Shown here: piece after piece, positions 34,883 to 43,371 of the stretch
Position numbering within the stretch: position 1 is the first letter of the stretch
Layout: every line of letters starts with the position of its first letter
Source: Pontibacter pamirensis
GTDB lineage: Bacteria; Bacteroidota; Bacteroidia; Cytophagales; Hymenobacteraceae
DNA: 64,000 bases
Reading direction: 5' to 3'
Assembly: GCF_010015475.1 (NCBI RefSeq)
Contig: NZ_SSNI01000025.1
Span: 1 to 64,000 of the forward strand
Position numbers and translations under genes: made by a program
Notes under the pieces: model-generated
The model's input: the letters and a program-made list of their open reading frames with translations, nothing else
Databases searched by the model: none
Told to the model about the DNA's origin: nothing

Positions 34883-35272
34883 TCAATGCGCACTGGCCGC
34901 TACCGGCGAATTGCCAATCTGCTGCATCAGGGCCACTGTGTCTGCTTGCATCCAGTGGTTGACAACTTTATTATTTTCTAATTCATAAATAATGATGAGA
35001 TCGACGTTTACTTCCCGACCAGTTGGGGCTATACCGAAAAGCTCCCCCTTGTGCTCGCCTTTAACTGTTCCCCGCAACACCACTTTGTTTCCCTCTACAA
35101 TCATGTCCTTGGCAATTATTTGATAGTTAGGCAAGCCTGCCTCGAAGAGAATTATATGGCCTTTCAACTCAGGGTCGGCTATGTATTTGTCAATGGTAGC
35201 TTCAGACTTGTCCAGGCTTATGGCCTGTACGTATTCCTGTATCAGCTTTTTGCTTTGATCTGTGGTCATCAT
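34883..35272 (-). CDS. SnoaL-like/ester cyclase family protein
   Basis: A 129-residue NTF2-like fold protein: N-terminal helices (QSKKLIQEYVQAISLDKSEA), then strands KDMIVEGNKVVLRGTVKGEH, the FGIAPTGREVNVDLIIIYEL segment and VNHWMQADTVALMQQIG at the end, as in SnoaL-like polyketide cyclases and related binding proteins. Role unknown. A divergent AraC-like regulator does not adjoin it; the AraC gene lies upstream on the same strand. Confidence 0.8.
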   Translation of the reverse strand: MMTTDQSKKLIQEYVQAISLDKSEATIDKYIADPELKGHIILFEAGLPNYQIIAKDMIVEGNKVVLRGTVKGEHKGELFGIAPTGREVNVDLIIIYELENNKVVNHWMQADTVALMQQIGNSPVAASAH

Positions 35273-35360
35273 AGTTTGATTCTCCTTTTTGTTTATGTTG
35301 TTTTCATTGAAGTAAAGCTAGCACTATACTTCTATTATTTATTGTAAAAAATGGACATTC

Positions 35361-36170
35361 TCAGGCACCAACTAATGCTGCCAACGCACGGTTATAGTTC
35401 ACAAATTCAGATGGCTTCTTACCTGAAAAATCGCAAAAGTCCCTGATAAAGTGTGCCTGATCATAATAGCCGCCTTCATGCACCATGTCCATCCAGATAC
35501 CCGAAGAAGTAGTGGACAAGTTAGAGATATAGTTGAATCGTTTGATGCGGGAGAACAACTTAGGGCTGACTCCCACCTTTTCAGAGAAGCGCCTCCTGAA
35601 TTGCCGCGGGCTGATGCAGAGTTTATCTGACAGCTGGCTGATAGACAAAATACCTTTCTGCTGCACAATGGTAGCTAAGGCATAATCTACCACATCAACT
35701 GTAAGGTTAGTGTTATAGAGCTTATGCAGCAGGAACTGCTCCAGCACTGAAATCCGCTGCTGGTTTGTTTTGCTTTCCAGTATCTGGTGCTCCAGTTGGG
35801 CTGTTTCTTTACCTAATACCAAGTTTAAATCAGTGCGTAGGCCAGTGAAGGCTATCATGGGCATGCCCAGCAGGTGGGAAAGGCCCGCTGGCCAGAAAGC
35901 GACACCAACCGTACCGAGCTTACCGCTCAGGCGCAATGTATAGCTCTTTGTAAACTGCCCGGCTACAAAACAGTTGGGCACGCTTTCCCAATTACCTTTT
36001 TCACTTAGTGCCTGGTAGGGGTCGCCATAATTAAATACTATACCACCAAGGCCATTAGGAGGGGAATGTATTTCCAAAGGCCCCTCCATCTGCTGCTGGT
36101 TCTCCCAGACGTAATAGCACATAACGTAAGGCTGTAGGGCAGCAGAGGGTTGATATTTAAGATAAATCAT
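35361..36170 (-). CDS. AraC family transcriptional regulator
   Basis: A 269-residue regulator: N-terminal cupin-like effector region (DUF6597 type; PSAALQPYVMCYYVWENQ, EIHSPPNGLGGIVFNYGD) and a C-terminal double helix-turn-helix (ISISQLSDKLCISPRQFRR to YYDQAHFIRDFCDFSGKKPSEF). Likely regulates the SnoaL-like gene 88 bases downstream, on the same strand (inference from position). Confidence 0.9.
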   Translation of the reverse strand: MIYLKYQPSAALQPYVMCYYVWENQQQMEGPLEIHSPPNGLGGIVFNYGDPYQALSEKGNWESVPNCFVAGQFTKSYTLRLSGKLGTVGVAFWPAGLSHLLGMPMIAFTGLRTDLNLVLGKETAQLEHQILESKTNQQRISVLEQFLLHKLYNTNLTVDVVDYALATIVQQKGILSISQLSDKLCISPRQFRRRFSEKVGVSPKLFSRIKRFNYISNLSTTSSGIWMDMVHEGGYYDQAHFIRDFCDFSGKKPSEFVNYNRALAALVGA

Positions 36171-36364
36171 AATCTGCCTCTTGTGGTGATAAATACAAAC
36201 CGGAGAACAAATAAGCTGGAGGTAATAAAAATCTTTAACCTGTAGCGGGTGAACATTTACAGGCTAAAACGCTAACATATTTTAAATATTCATTTATGAA
36301 TAACAAATATAATTATACTCACCCCTGTAATCAAGCGCTGGTAACAGAAATTTAAGCCTGAAAC

Positions 36365-36398
36365 AAAAAACTCCCATTCTTCATTTGAAGTATGGGAG
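36365..36398 (-). terminator. orphan minus-strand terminator
   Basis: On the minus strand CTCCCAT..CTTC pairs with GAAG..ATGGGAG and is followed by TTTTTT (36370-36365). No annotated gene ends here: AraC starts further down and the next gene runs the other way. It fits the micro-ORF at 36510-36430. Confidence 0.7.
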
Positions 36399-36429
36399 CC
36401 TGTCTTTGAAGGTAATAATTTAGGTTAGT

Positions 36430-36510
36430 TTAGCCATACAACCAAGCCATTTTATTCTTGCCGTAAAACAAGGAAGCCAATTTCCTGTTCATACTCCTGA
36501 CGATGTTCAT
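36430..36510 (-). CDS. 26-codon micro-ORF with its own terminator
   Basis: Encodes MNIVRSMNRKLASLFYG, then KNKMAWLYG and a stop. The A-rich TATAAA stretch just before the ATG fits a Bacteroidota start site. A minus-strand intrinsic terminator follows 32 bases after the stop. No good promoter was recognised, only TTATTTTG upstream. It is a possible small basic membrane-associated peptide; the coding call is tentative and the region could instead be a small RNA. Confidence 0.4.
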   Translation of the reverse strand: MNIVRSMNRKLASLFYGKNKMAWLYG

Positions 36511-36575
36511 TTTATATCTTAAGAACCTGAACTGCGTTAATAACAGGACCAAAATAACCTAACAGAGAACAAACC

Positions 36576-37250
36576 ATGAAAATAAGCATTAAATCATCTT
36601 CACAAAAGCTCTTGTCCTACCTTACGGTTTTAGTCATAGGCCTGGGTCTTTATGGCTGCGCCGCCTCCACCGAGGTGATAGGCTCCTGGAAAAGGCCGGA
36701 AGCTGTAACTGAGACCTATAACAATGTGGTGGTAGCCGCCATGACAGACAACATTCAGGCGCGGCAGATAATAGAGGAACAGCTCGAAAACCAGTTAGAG
36801 CTGCGCGGAGTAAAGGCTACTAAAAGTATTGAGTTGTTTCCGCCCTCTGCCGCAGACAAACAGGGTGGAGACCCTGACATGATGTTGCAGCGCATTCAAG
36901 GCGAAGGCTACGATGGCATTATTACAGCAGCCGTGGTAGACCAGGAGACGGAAACCCGCTATGTTCCGGGCAACCTTGGATATGGTGCCTATGCCCCGGT
37001 AACGCGTTTTGGTTGGTACAACACCTTCAGAGGATACTATGGGTATATGTCGCCCGCGCTATACCAGCCCGGCTATTACACCAAAGACAAGATCTACTTC
37101 CTGGAGTCTAACCTGTATGATGCAGGCTCAGAGAACCTTGTTTGGTCAGCACAGTCGCGCTCTTACGATCCAGGTACCGTTACTTCCTTTGCCGATGAGT
37201 TTGCAGAGGTTACGGTAAAGCAATTGGCAAAAGACAACGTTATTCAGTAA
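36576..37250 (+). CDS. lipoprotein of unknown function
   Basis: A 224-residue lipoprotein: lysine-rich start, hydrophobic stretch and lipobox GLYGC (cysteine near residue 28). The mature part has an alpha/beta beginning (VIGSWKRPEAVTETYNNVVV, ARQIIEEQLENQLELRGVKA) and a tyrosine/glycine-rich segment in the middle (YGYMSPALYQPGYYTK). It resembles small DUF4136-like envelope proteins but I cannot assign it. A bidirectional terminator follows. Confidence 0.75.
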   Translation: MKISIKSSSQKLLSYLTVLVIGLGLYGCAASTEVIGSWKRPEAVTETYNNVVVAAMTDNIQARQIIEEQLENQLELRGVKATKSIELFPPSAADKQGGDPDMMLQRIQGEGYDGIITAAVVDQETETRYVPGNLGYGAYAPVTRFGWYNTFRGYYGYMSPALYQPGYYTKDKIYFLESNLYDAGSENLVWSAQSRSYDPGTVTSFADEFAEVTVKQLAKDNVIQ

Positions 37251-37359
37251 GAGCCGGCAAATAGAATATTTGTGTCAAGTATTAAGACGCCTGATGAGAA
37301 GGATACAAGAATATACCTGATTGTGCAGGTTTCTTATAAATAAGTTTCTCACATTGACT

Positions 37360-37398
37360 AAAAGCAGAAAGGCCTACATTGTAGGCCTTTCTGCTTTT
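37360..37398. terminator. 19-bp perfect hairpin between convergent genes
   Basis: Arms 37360-37378 and 37380-37398 are exact reverse complements, with AAAA and TTTT at the outer ends, so it can end transcripts from both sides. Confidence 0.85.
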
Positions 37399-37421
37399 AT
37401 ACTTTTCGCTTTCATGCGAAG

Positions 37422-38432
37422 CTATTCGTTGTACAGCACATGCAACACTGTTTGCCCTACGGCTTTCAGGGTGTTTTTGCTGATTACATCCATATTATCG
37501 CTATGGCGGTGATGGTAGGGACCAAAATAATCGCCGTCAGCGGCACTCATGTTATACTCTATGATGTCAATCATTCGGATGTTACCCAGCCGGTTCACAT
37601 AGTAGTGGTCGTCTATAATAGCAGGTGCGTTCACGTACTTAAAGTAATCGGAGTAGCCAATCCTGTTACCTGCTTTCCATACTTTGTTTACAACTTCGCG
37701 GGCAAACTGCATGGAGTGTCCCTCGCGGGCAAAGCGTGCATTCTCAGCACCCACCATATCTAATAGAATCCCGTAGTTGGCTCTGTAGTTAGGTATGTGT
37801 TTGTTCTTACTCCAATACTGCGAGCCTAAGGCCCAGGTATCCTCTTTGTAAGGCAACTCACTGTTGTCCGGCTGCCCGTAATCTTCTCCGTCAAAAAAGA
37901 TAAGGTCTACGCCTACATCCGGTTTCTGCTGAGCTTCGTGTATGGTTCTGGCAATTTCCAGCAGCACGCCTACGCCACTCGCGCCGTCGTTGGCACCTGC
38001 AATCGGCGTGTCCGGCTCGTTCTCGTCTTTATCAGCAAAGGGCCGGGTATCCCAGTGGGCGGCCAGCAGTACACGATTGGCAGCATCGGGGTTATAGGAG
38101 GCAACGATGTTGCGCAGGTTCAGCGTGGTGCCGTCGTAGGCCTGCATCTGAAACTTCTGCTCTTTTACCTCTGCGCCATATTCTTTCAGCTTTTCCACAA
38201 TCCATTCGCCAGTGGCATAGTGCGCCGCAGTATTAGGTACACGCGGGCCGAAGCTCACCTGCTTCTCCACCAGCGCATAAGCAGTGTCAGCATTAAAAGC
38301 GGGCGCCTGCACGATTTCTTCCTGTTCCTCTACCCTTACCTGTCGCGCCGCACCGTTATCGGCAGAGTCGCAGGAGTAAAAGACCAGAGAACCACAAAGT
38401 AGCAGTGCCAGCATGTTCAATCTATTCTTCAT
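37422..38432 (-). CDS. M28 family metallopeptidase lipoprotein
   Basis: About 336 residues with lipobox VFYSC (cysteine near residue 21), hence anchored in the envelope. Two-zinc peptidase motifs are present: HWDTRPFAD, ANDGASGVGVLLEIAR, FFDGEDYG and HRHSDNMDVISK. The family holds aminopeptidases and glutaminyl cyclases; the DGEDYG and substrate-pocket residues could fit either. The start at 38432 overlaps the cysS stop by 11 bases, so translation is probably coupled to cysS, an odd pairing of functions. Confidence 0.85.
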   Translation of the reverse strand: MKNRLNMLALLLCGSLVFYSCDSADNGAARQVRVEEQEEIVQAPAFNADTAYALVEKQVSFGPRVPNTAAHYATGEWIVEKLKEYGAEVKEQKFQMQAYDGTTLNLRNIVASYNPDAANRVLLAAHWDTRPFADKDENEPDTPIAGANDGASGVGVLLEIARTIHEAQQKPDVGVDLIFFDGEDYGQPDNSELPYKEDTWALGSQYWSKNKHIPNYRANYGILLDMVGAENARFAREGHSMQFAREVVNKVWKAGNRIGYSDYFKYVNAPAIIDDHYYVNRLGNIRMIDIIEYNMSAADGDYFGPYHHRHSDNMDVISKNTLKAVGQTVLHVLYNE

Positions 38433-39918
38433 AAGCCCAGTCAATTCCTGTTTTCAGGTCTTTGATCACGATGCCCTGCTTTTTCAGTTCAGCACGAATC
38501 ACGTCGACCTTATCATATTGTTTAGCCTCTTTGGCCTCTTTGTAAAATTGCAGCACAAGGTCCAGCATTTCCTCCACGTCCCCGAGTGCTTCTTCCTGCA
38601 GCCCCAATACTTCCAGCACCAGTTCCTGATAGGTTTCCCGGATGGTATCGAACGTGCCCCTTGAAAGCTGCTCCATCTTAACTTGCCCTAAGTTCAGGCT
38701 GTTTATCTTCTTGAGCAGGTTAAAGAGCGAGGCAATGGTACGGGCTGTGTTCAGGTCGTCATTCAGGCCCCTGTAGCAATCCTCTGTCAGTTTCAGCAGT
38801 TCCTCGTTCAGTTTGGCATCCGGCGCCACTGCCGTTGTGTCTTCTGTATACCTCAGCTTTTTAAGCACATTCAAGCCATTCATCAGCTTGGTGTAGCCTT
38901 TCCGGGCCGCCTGCAGTGCTTCGTTGCTAAAGTCGAGGGTACTGCGGTAATGCGCCTGTAGTATAAAGAAGCGGATAGTCATGGGGCTGTAAGCCTGCTC
39001 CAGCATCTCATGGTTGCCGCTGAACAGCTCGCTCAGGTTAATGAAGTTGCCCAGAGACTTGCCCATCTTCTGCCCGCCCACGGTAATCATGTTGTTATGC
39101 ACCCAGTAACGGGCACCGTCGCTGTGGTCGCAGCTCGCCTTGTTCTGCGCGATTTCGCACTCGTGGTGCGGAAACATCAGGTCTAAACCTCCTCCGTGTA
39201 TATCAAAGGTTGTGCCTAAATATTTGCGGCTCATGGCAGAACACTCCAGGTGCCAACCCGGAAAGCCATTGCTCCAAGGCGAAGGCCAGCGCATGATATG
39301 CGAGGGAGACGCCTTTTTCCATAGGGCAAAATCCACAGGCGAGCGTTTTTCCTCCTGCCCTTCCGTGTCACGGGTATTCCCCAGCAGGTCCTCCACCACA
39401 CGCCCGGAGAGCTTGCCGTAGTTGTTTTCTTTCTGGTAGGCCTGCACATCAAAGTAAACCGAGCCATTTACTTCGTAAGCAAAGCCATTGTCCAGTATTT
39501 CCTTTATCATCTCTATCTGCTCAATAATATGGCCGGAGGCACGTGGCTCAATGTCGGGCGGCAGCACATTCAGTTTGCGCAGTTCCTCGTGGTACACGTT
39601 GGTATAGTGCTGCACCACCTCCATCGGCTCAAGGTGCTCAAGCTTGGCCTTCCGCTGGATTTTATCTTCGCCTTCGTCCGCGTCGTTCTCCAGGTGGCCT
39701 ACATCGGTTACATTGCGCACATAGCGCACTTTGTACCCCAGGTTCTTCAGGAAACGGTTCAGTATATCGAATGTAACGGCACTGCGGGCATGGCCCAGGT
39801 GCGGCTCTCCGTAAACGGTTGGCCCGCAGACATACATCCCTACAAAGGGAGCATTCAGCGGTTCAAACATCTCTTTCTTTCGCGTAAGCGTATTGTACAG
39901 GTTCAGTTTCTGTTGCAT
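38422..39918 (-). CDS. cysS: cysteine--tRNA ligase
   Basis: A 498-residue class I aminoacyl-tRNA synthetase charging tRNA-Cys. HIGH-type motif H40-L-G-H43 preceded by the zinc cysteine C31 (YVCGPTVYGEPHLGHA); the KMSKS-type loop is KMGKS in GGQKMGKSLGNF. Zinc-site residues HECEIAQ are also visible. Length is normal. The gene is followed by the M28 peptidase with an overlap. Confidence 0.95.
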   Translation of the reverse strand: MQQKLNLYNTLTRKKEMFEPLNAPFVGMYVCGPTVYGEPHLGHARSAVTFDILNRFLKNLGYKVRYVRNVTDVGHLENDADEGEDKIQRKAKLEHLEPMEVVQHYTNVYHEELRKLNVLPPDIEPRASGHIIEQIEMIKEILDNGFAYEVNGSVYFDVQAYQKENNYGKLSGRVVEDLLGNTRDTEGQEEKRSPVDFALWKKASPSHIMRWPSPWSNGFPGWHLECSAMSRKYLGTTFDIHGGGLDLMFPHHECEIAQNKASCDHSDGARYWVHNNMITVGGQKMGKSLGNFINLSELFSGNHEMLEQAYSPMTIRFFILQAHYRSTLDFSNEALQAARKGYTKLMNGLNVLKKLRYTEDTTAVAPDAKLNEELLKLTEDCYRGLNDDLNTARTIASLFNLLKKINSLNLGQVKMEQLSRGTFDTIRETYQELVLEVLGLQEEALGDVEEMLDLVLQFYKEAKEAKQYDKVDVIRAELKKQGIVIKDLKTGIDWAYEE

Positions 39919-40029
39919 GACGAATCAAATATATACACCCTCGGGTGCGGCGCTTTCAGGCGCGTCGGCCAGTATAATCCGGCTGATTAATGGTTCAAAA
40001 CTATAAATATTGCTTTCCATCTCCTAACG

Positions 40030-41247
40030 CTACTCTTCCTCCTTTGGCTCCAGCACATACTTTGCCGATATCGGAAAGTGATCCGATAAAGCCATCTCGT
40101 AGTGCGTCTCGAATTCGTAAGCCTGGAGCCCTTCACTGTAAAACTGGTTATCAATACGTAAAAACGGCAACGGGCCATTATAGGTGGCTCCCAGCCCACT
40201 ACCCGCCTCTACAAATGCATTCGTCAGCCTTTTTGCCAGTTCGTTATAAGTATAACTAAAAGGAATATCATTGTAGTCGCCGCTGATAACAAAGGGGTAA
40301 GGGCATGTTTCAAAATGCTCCAGCAGGAGTTCCACCTGGTAACCCCGCTTTACGAATCCGTTTCGCAGGCGCCTTGCCAGGTTCCGTCCTTCTTTCTTAA
40401 AGCTCTCCTCGTCGCTTCCTATGGCAGTATAGGTATTCTCAATATCCTCGGCCTTAATGCTCATAGACTGCAGGTGGGTGGCATACACCCGCACCGTATC
40501 TCCATCCATATCCAGGTCAGCCCATATCGCACGATTGCCACTCGGTTTCTCAGAAAAATGAATGACTCCTTTATCCACAATAGGATACTTGGAGAATATC
40601 GCCACTCCCAGATCACCGTGCCTGCTGCTGGAACTGGCTGCGGAAAAAAAATGCTCTTTGCCATACCGGGCACCTATTCTGCTGATGATGTTGAAATCAT
40701 ACTCTTTCGAGTTAGGGTTGCTGTAAAACTCCTGCAGGCAATACACATCTGCCGGATGCGCGGCTACCCAATCTACCATCTCGGAAGATACGCCTGCAGT
40801 TAGTCTTTCTTTGCCATGATACGCGGTAAACATATGGGTATTCAGGCTCATCACATGCAGGGTTTTAGCATCCTGTGGCGGCAGTTCTTTTACCAGGCCC
40901 AAGGGCAGCAGCCGCTCATAGTAAGTCCAGCCCAGCACCATCACCGCCAGGGGCAAAAATAAAAACCAGGAACGGCGCAGCGCCCAGTAGAGCAGGAACA
41001 GGAAGTTCAGCACCAGTGCCCCAGGAAGGGAGAAGGCTATAAAGCCTGCGGGCCAGAAATCATGAGGGGGCACCTGCATACAAAGCACCCCCAGCAGCAC
41101 CCACAGCACCACTGCGATGTTGAGAATGAGCCATATCCGGGTGCGTATTTTTTTGAAGGTACCTGACACAAAAGCAAACTTACGAATTATGATAGTATCT
41201 ATTTCTATCCCACGCCTGAAGTCAGTATATATTATGCCCTGCAGCAT
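40030..41247 (-). CDS. membrane-anchored endonuclease/exonuclease/phosphatase family protein
   Basis: Up to 405 residues: three N-terminal membrane helices (RIWLILNIAVVLWVLLGVLC, LPGALVLNFLFLLYWALR, FLFLPLAVMVLGWTYY), then an EEP domain (VYCLQEFYSNP, VYATHLQSMS, FVISGDYNDIPFSY, ALSDHFPISAKY). Probably a phosphodiesterase or lipid phosphatase at the inner membrane; the substrate is unknown. The start is doubtful: the first ATG at 41247 adds 26 residues of odd composition, and a GTG at 41169 (VSGTFKKIRT) is a good alternative. Confidence 0.8.
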   Translation of the reverse strand: MLQGIIYTDFRRGIEIDTIIIRKFAFVSGTFKKIRTRIWLILNIAVVLWVLLGVLCMQVPPHDFWPAGFIAFSLPGALVLNFLFLLYWALRRSWFLFLPLAVMVLGWTYYERLLPLGLVKELPPQDAKTLHVMSLNTHMFTAYHGKERLTAGVSSEMVDWVAAHPADVYCLQEFYSNPNSKEYDFNIISRIGARYGKEHFFSAASSSSRHGDLGVAIFSKYPIVDKGVIHFSEKPSGNRAIWADLDMDGDTVRVYATHLQSMSIKAEDIENTYTAIGSDEESFKKEGRNLARRLRNGFVKRGYQVELLLEHFETCPYPFVISGDYNDIPFSYTYNELAKRLTNAFVEAGSGLGATYNGPLPFLRIDNQFYSEGLQAYEFETHYEMALSDHFPISAKYVLEPKEEE

Positions 41248-41421
41248 AAATTTAGTGGGCTACAAGGCTGCCACGGCACTACCCGAACTAAACTACAGCT
41301 GCTGCTGTTACAGACCAAGGCCACACGTAACGGGCCTCCTGCACAGTTCGGCTTTTGCCATCTCTTCCTTGTAATTAAGTGATTGCGATAATTTAATACA
41401 GGCATTGGCAATACGCTATGT

Positions 41422-41452
41422 TGTTTATCTAAGGATTTTGTAGTAAATTTGT
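41422..41452 (+). promoter_or_regulatory. rimP-nusA promoter, Bacteroidota type
   Basis: TTG (41422-41424), 20 nt, then TAAATTTG (41445-41452). It predicts a transcript starting around 41459. Confidence 0.65.
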
Positions 41453-41473
41453 GCCATTATTTCCAAGGAGATG

Positions 41474-41492
41474 AGGGGACACGAAGTCCCCT
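41474..41492 (+). promoter_or_regulatory. short hairpin in the rimP leader
   Basis: AGGGGAC (41474-41480) pairs with GTCCCCT (41486-41492) around ACGAA, followed by a pyrimidine/T-rich run. It sits ~15 nt from the predicted transcript start and ~24 nt before the rimP ATG. A strong AAGGAG lies at 41465-41470, too far from rimP to serve it but touching an ATG that opens an 11-codon leader frame (41471-41506). Confidence 0.5.
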
Positions 41493-41515
41493 TCTTTATT
41501 TCTTAACCGTTTGCT

Positions 41516-41992
41516 ATGGCACTTACTGCAACAACCATAAGAAAGATGGCAGAGACAAGCCTGCCGGAGCAAGATCTGTTTATCGTGGATGTGGCCGTGT
41601 CTGACTCGGCTGTCCGCCCAAAGATTACAGTGCTGGCCGATGGGGAGCAGGGCATTACGATAGACCAGTGCGCTACCATCAGCCGCCGCATCAACAAACA
41701 GATTGAGGAGATGCTCGGCGAAGAAGAGCTAAGTTATGTACTCGAGGTGAGCTCACCCGGTCTTGACTTCCCGCTGACACAGCCGCAGCAGTTTAATCGT
41801 AATATAGGCCGTAACCTGAAGCTAAGGCTGCAGAACGATACTGAAAAAACAGGAAAACTGGAGGAGGTAACTGAAACCGGCCTTAACCTGTTGGAGGAAG
41901 TTAAACAAAAAGGCAAAAAGGCAACGTATGTGCCTGTGCAAATACCTTTCGGGGAAATTGTAAAAGCAAATGTTGTGATATCTTTTAAATGA
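41516..41992 (+). CDS. rimP: ribosome maturation factor RimP
   Basis: A 158-residue protein needed for 30S subunit maturation. Family pattern: FIVDVAVSDSAVRPKITVLADGEQGITIDQCATISRRINKQ in the N-terminal domain, VLEVSSPGLDFPLTQPQQFNRNIGRNLKLRL at the centre and an SH3-like C-terminal domain. First gene of rimP-nusA-infB, the standard operon; 7 bases separate it from nusA. Confidence 0.93.
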   Translation: MALTATTIRKMAETSLPEQDLFIVDVAVSDSAVRPKITVLADGEQGITIDQCATISRRINKQIEEMLGEEELSYVLEVSSPGLDFPLTQPQQFNRNIGRNLKLRLQNDTEKTGKLEEVTETGLNLLEEVKQKGKKATYVPVQIPFGEIVKANVVISFK

Positions 41993-41999
41993 TAAAATA

Positions 42000-43253
42000 A
42001 TGAATAGTTCAGTCCTGATCGAGTCGTTCTCCGAATTCGCGAAATTCAAGAACATTGACCGCCCGACCATGATGCGCATCCTCGAGGATGTGTTTCGCAC
42101 CATGATTCGTAAAAAGTGGTCTACTGACGAGAACTTTGACATCATTCTAAACGTGGAAAAGGGTGACCTGGAGATTTGGCGCAACCGCGAGATAGTGGAC
42201 GACAACTCGGAGGATATCTGGGACCATGATAAAATCAGCCTGTCTGATGCCCGCAAGATTGAGCCTGACTTTGAAGTAGGCGAGGAAGTATCTGAAGAGG
42301 TGAAACTGGAAGACTTCGGCCGACGTGCCGTACTGACAGCCCGCCAGACCCTGATCCAGCGCATCAAGGATATGGAGAAGGAGTTGGTGTTCCAGAAGTA
42401 CAAAGACCAGGTGGGAGAAATTATCTCCGGCGAAGTATACCAGGTATGGAACCGAGAGGTACTATTGCTTGACCAGGAAGAAAATGAGTTACTGATTCCG
42501 AAGGTGGAACAGATACCGAAAGACCGTTACCGAAAAGGGGATACGGTGAGAGCGGTGGTGCAGCGCGTGGAGATTGTGAACGGTAACCCGAAGATCATTC
42601 TCTCCCGTACATCGCCAGCTTTTCTGGAGCGTCTGTTCGAGAATGAGGTGCCGGAAATCTATGATGGCCTGATCGCGATAAAGAAAATTGTTCGTGAGCC
42701 GGGAGAGCGTGCCAAGGTAGCCGTGGAGTCTTTCGACGACCGCATTGACCCGGTAGGAGCCTGCGTAGGTATGAAAGGTTCCCGTATCCACAGCATCGTA
42801 CGCGAGCTGGAGAACGAGAACATTGACGTAATTAACTACACAGAGAACACGGAGCTTTACATTCAGCGTGCCCTTAGCCCGGCTAAGATTAGCAGCATGA
42901 AGATTGATGAGGAGTCAGGTCGCGTATCTGTATTCCTGAAGCCGGACCAGGTGTCACTGGCTATTGGTAAAGGTGGCCAGAACATTAAGCTGGCTAGCCG
43001 CCTGGTAGGCCTTGAGATTGACGTATTCCGTGAGTCTGAAAGCTATGAGGAGGATATCAGCCTGGAAGAATTTACAGATGAGATTGAAGATTGGGTGATT
43101 GCAGAATTGAGACGCATCGGCCTCGATACAGCGAAAAGTGTGCTGGCTGTGAGCAAAGAAGATTTGCTGCGCCGCACCGAGCTGGAAGAAGAGACCATTG
43201 ATGATGTGTTCACTATCCTGCGCGAAGAGTTGGAAGAAGAAGATAATCAGTAG
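42000..43253 (+). CDS. nusA: transcription termination/antitermination factor NusA
   Basis: A 417-residue RNA-polymerase-binding factor: N-terminal domain (1-~125), S1 domain (~135-205; GEIISGEVYQVWNREVLLL), two KH domains (~230-350; DPVGACVGMKGSRIHSIVREL, LAIGKGGQNIKLASRLVGLEID). It lacks the C-terminal acidic repeats of E. coli NusA, a common short form. The acidic tail ends EELEEEDNQ. Confidence 0.95.
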   Translation: MNSSVLIESFSEFAKFKNIDRPTMMRILEDVFRTMIRKKWSTDENFDIILNVEKGDLEIWRNREIVDDNSEDIWDHDKISLSDARKIEPDFEVGEEVSEEVKLEDFGRRAVLTARQTLIQRIKDMEKELVFQKYKDQVGEIISGEVYQVWNREVLLLDQEENELLIPKVEQIPKDRYRKGDTVRAVVQRVEIVNGNPKIILSRTSPAFLERLFENEVPEIYDGLIAIKKIVREPGERAKVAVESFDDRIDPVGACVGMKGSRIHSIVRELENENIDVINYTENTELYIQRALSPAKISSMKIDEESGRVSVFLKPDQVSLAIGKGGQNIKLASRLVGLEIDVFRESESYEEDISLEEFTDEIEDWVIAELRRIGLDTAKSVLAVSKEDLLRRTELEEETIDDVFTILREELEEEDNQ

Positions 43254-43284
43254 TTGCGAGTTGCGCTCTGTTCTTTTAATTTTG
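43254..43284 (+). promoter_or_regulatory. possible internal promoter for infB
   Basis: TTG (43254-43256), 20 nt, then TAATTTTG (43277-43284), directly after the nusA stop. It would let infB be transcribed separately, with a leader of about 80 nt. Confidence 0.5.
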
Positions 43285-43371
43285 AAAGAATTACAACAGA
43301 GCGCGGCTTTTAGTCTCTGACGAAGCAACTATATTTTTACACAGAATTAAAAGACAGCATATTAGAACAAA

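Noticed and set aside
41117..41374. An 85-residue + strand frame before rimP
   Set aside because: Antisense to the start of the EEP gene, and no ribosome binding site.
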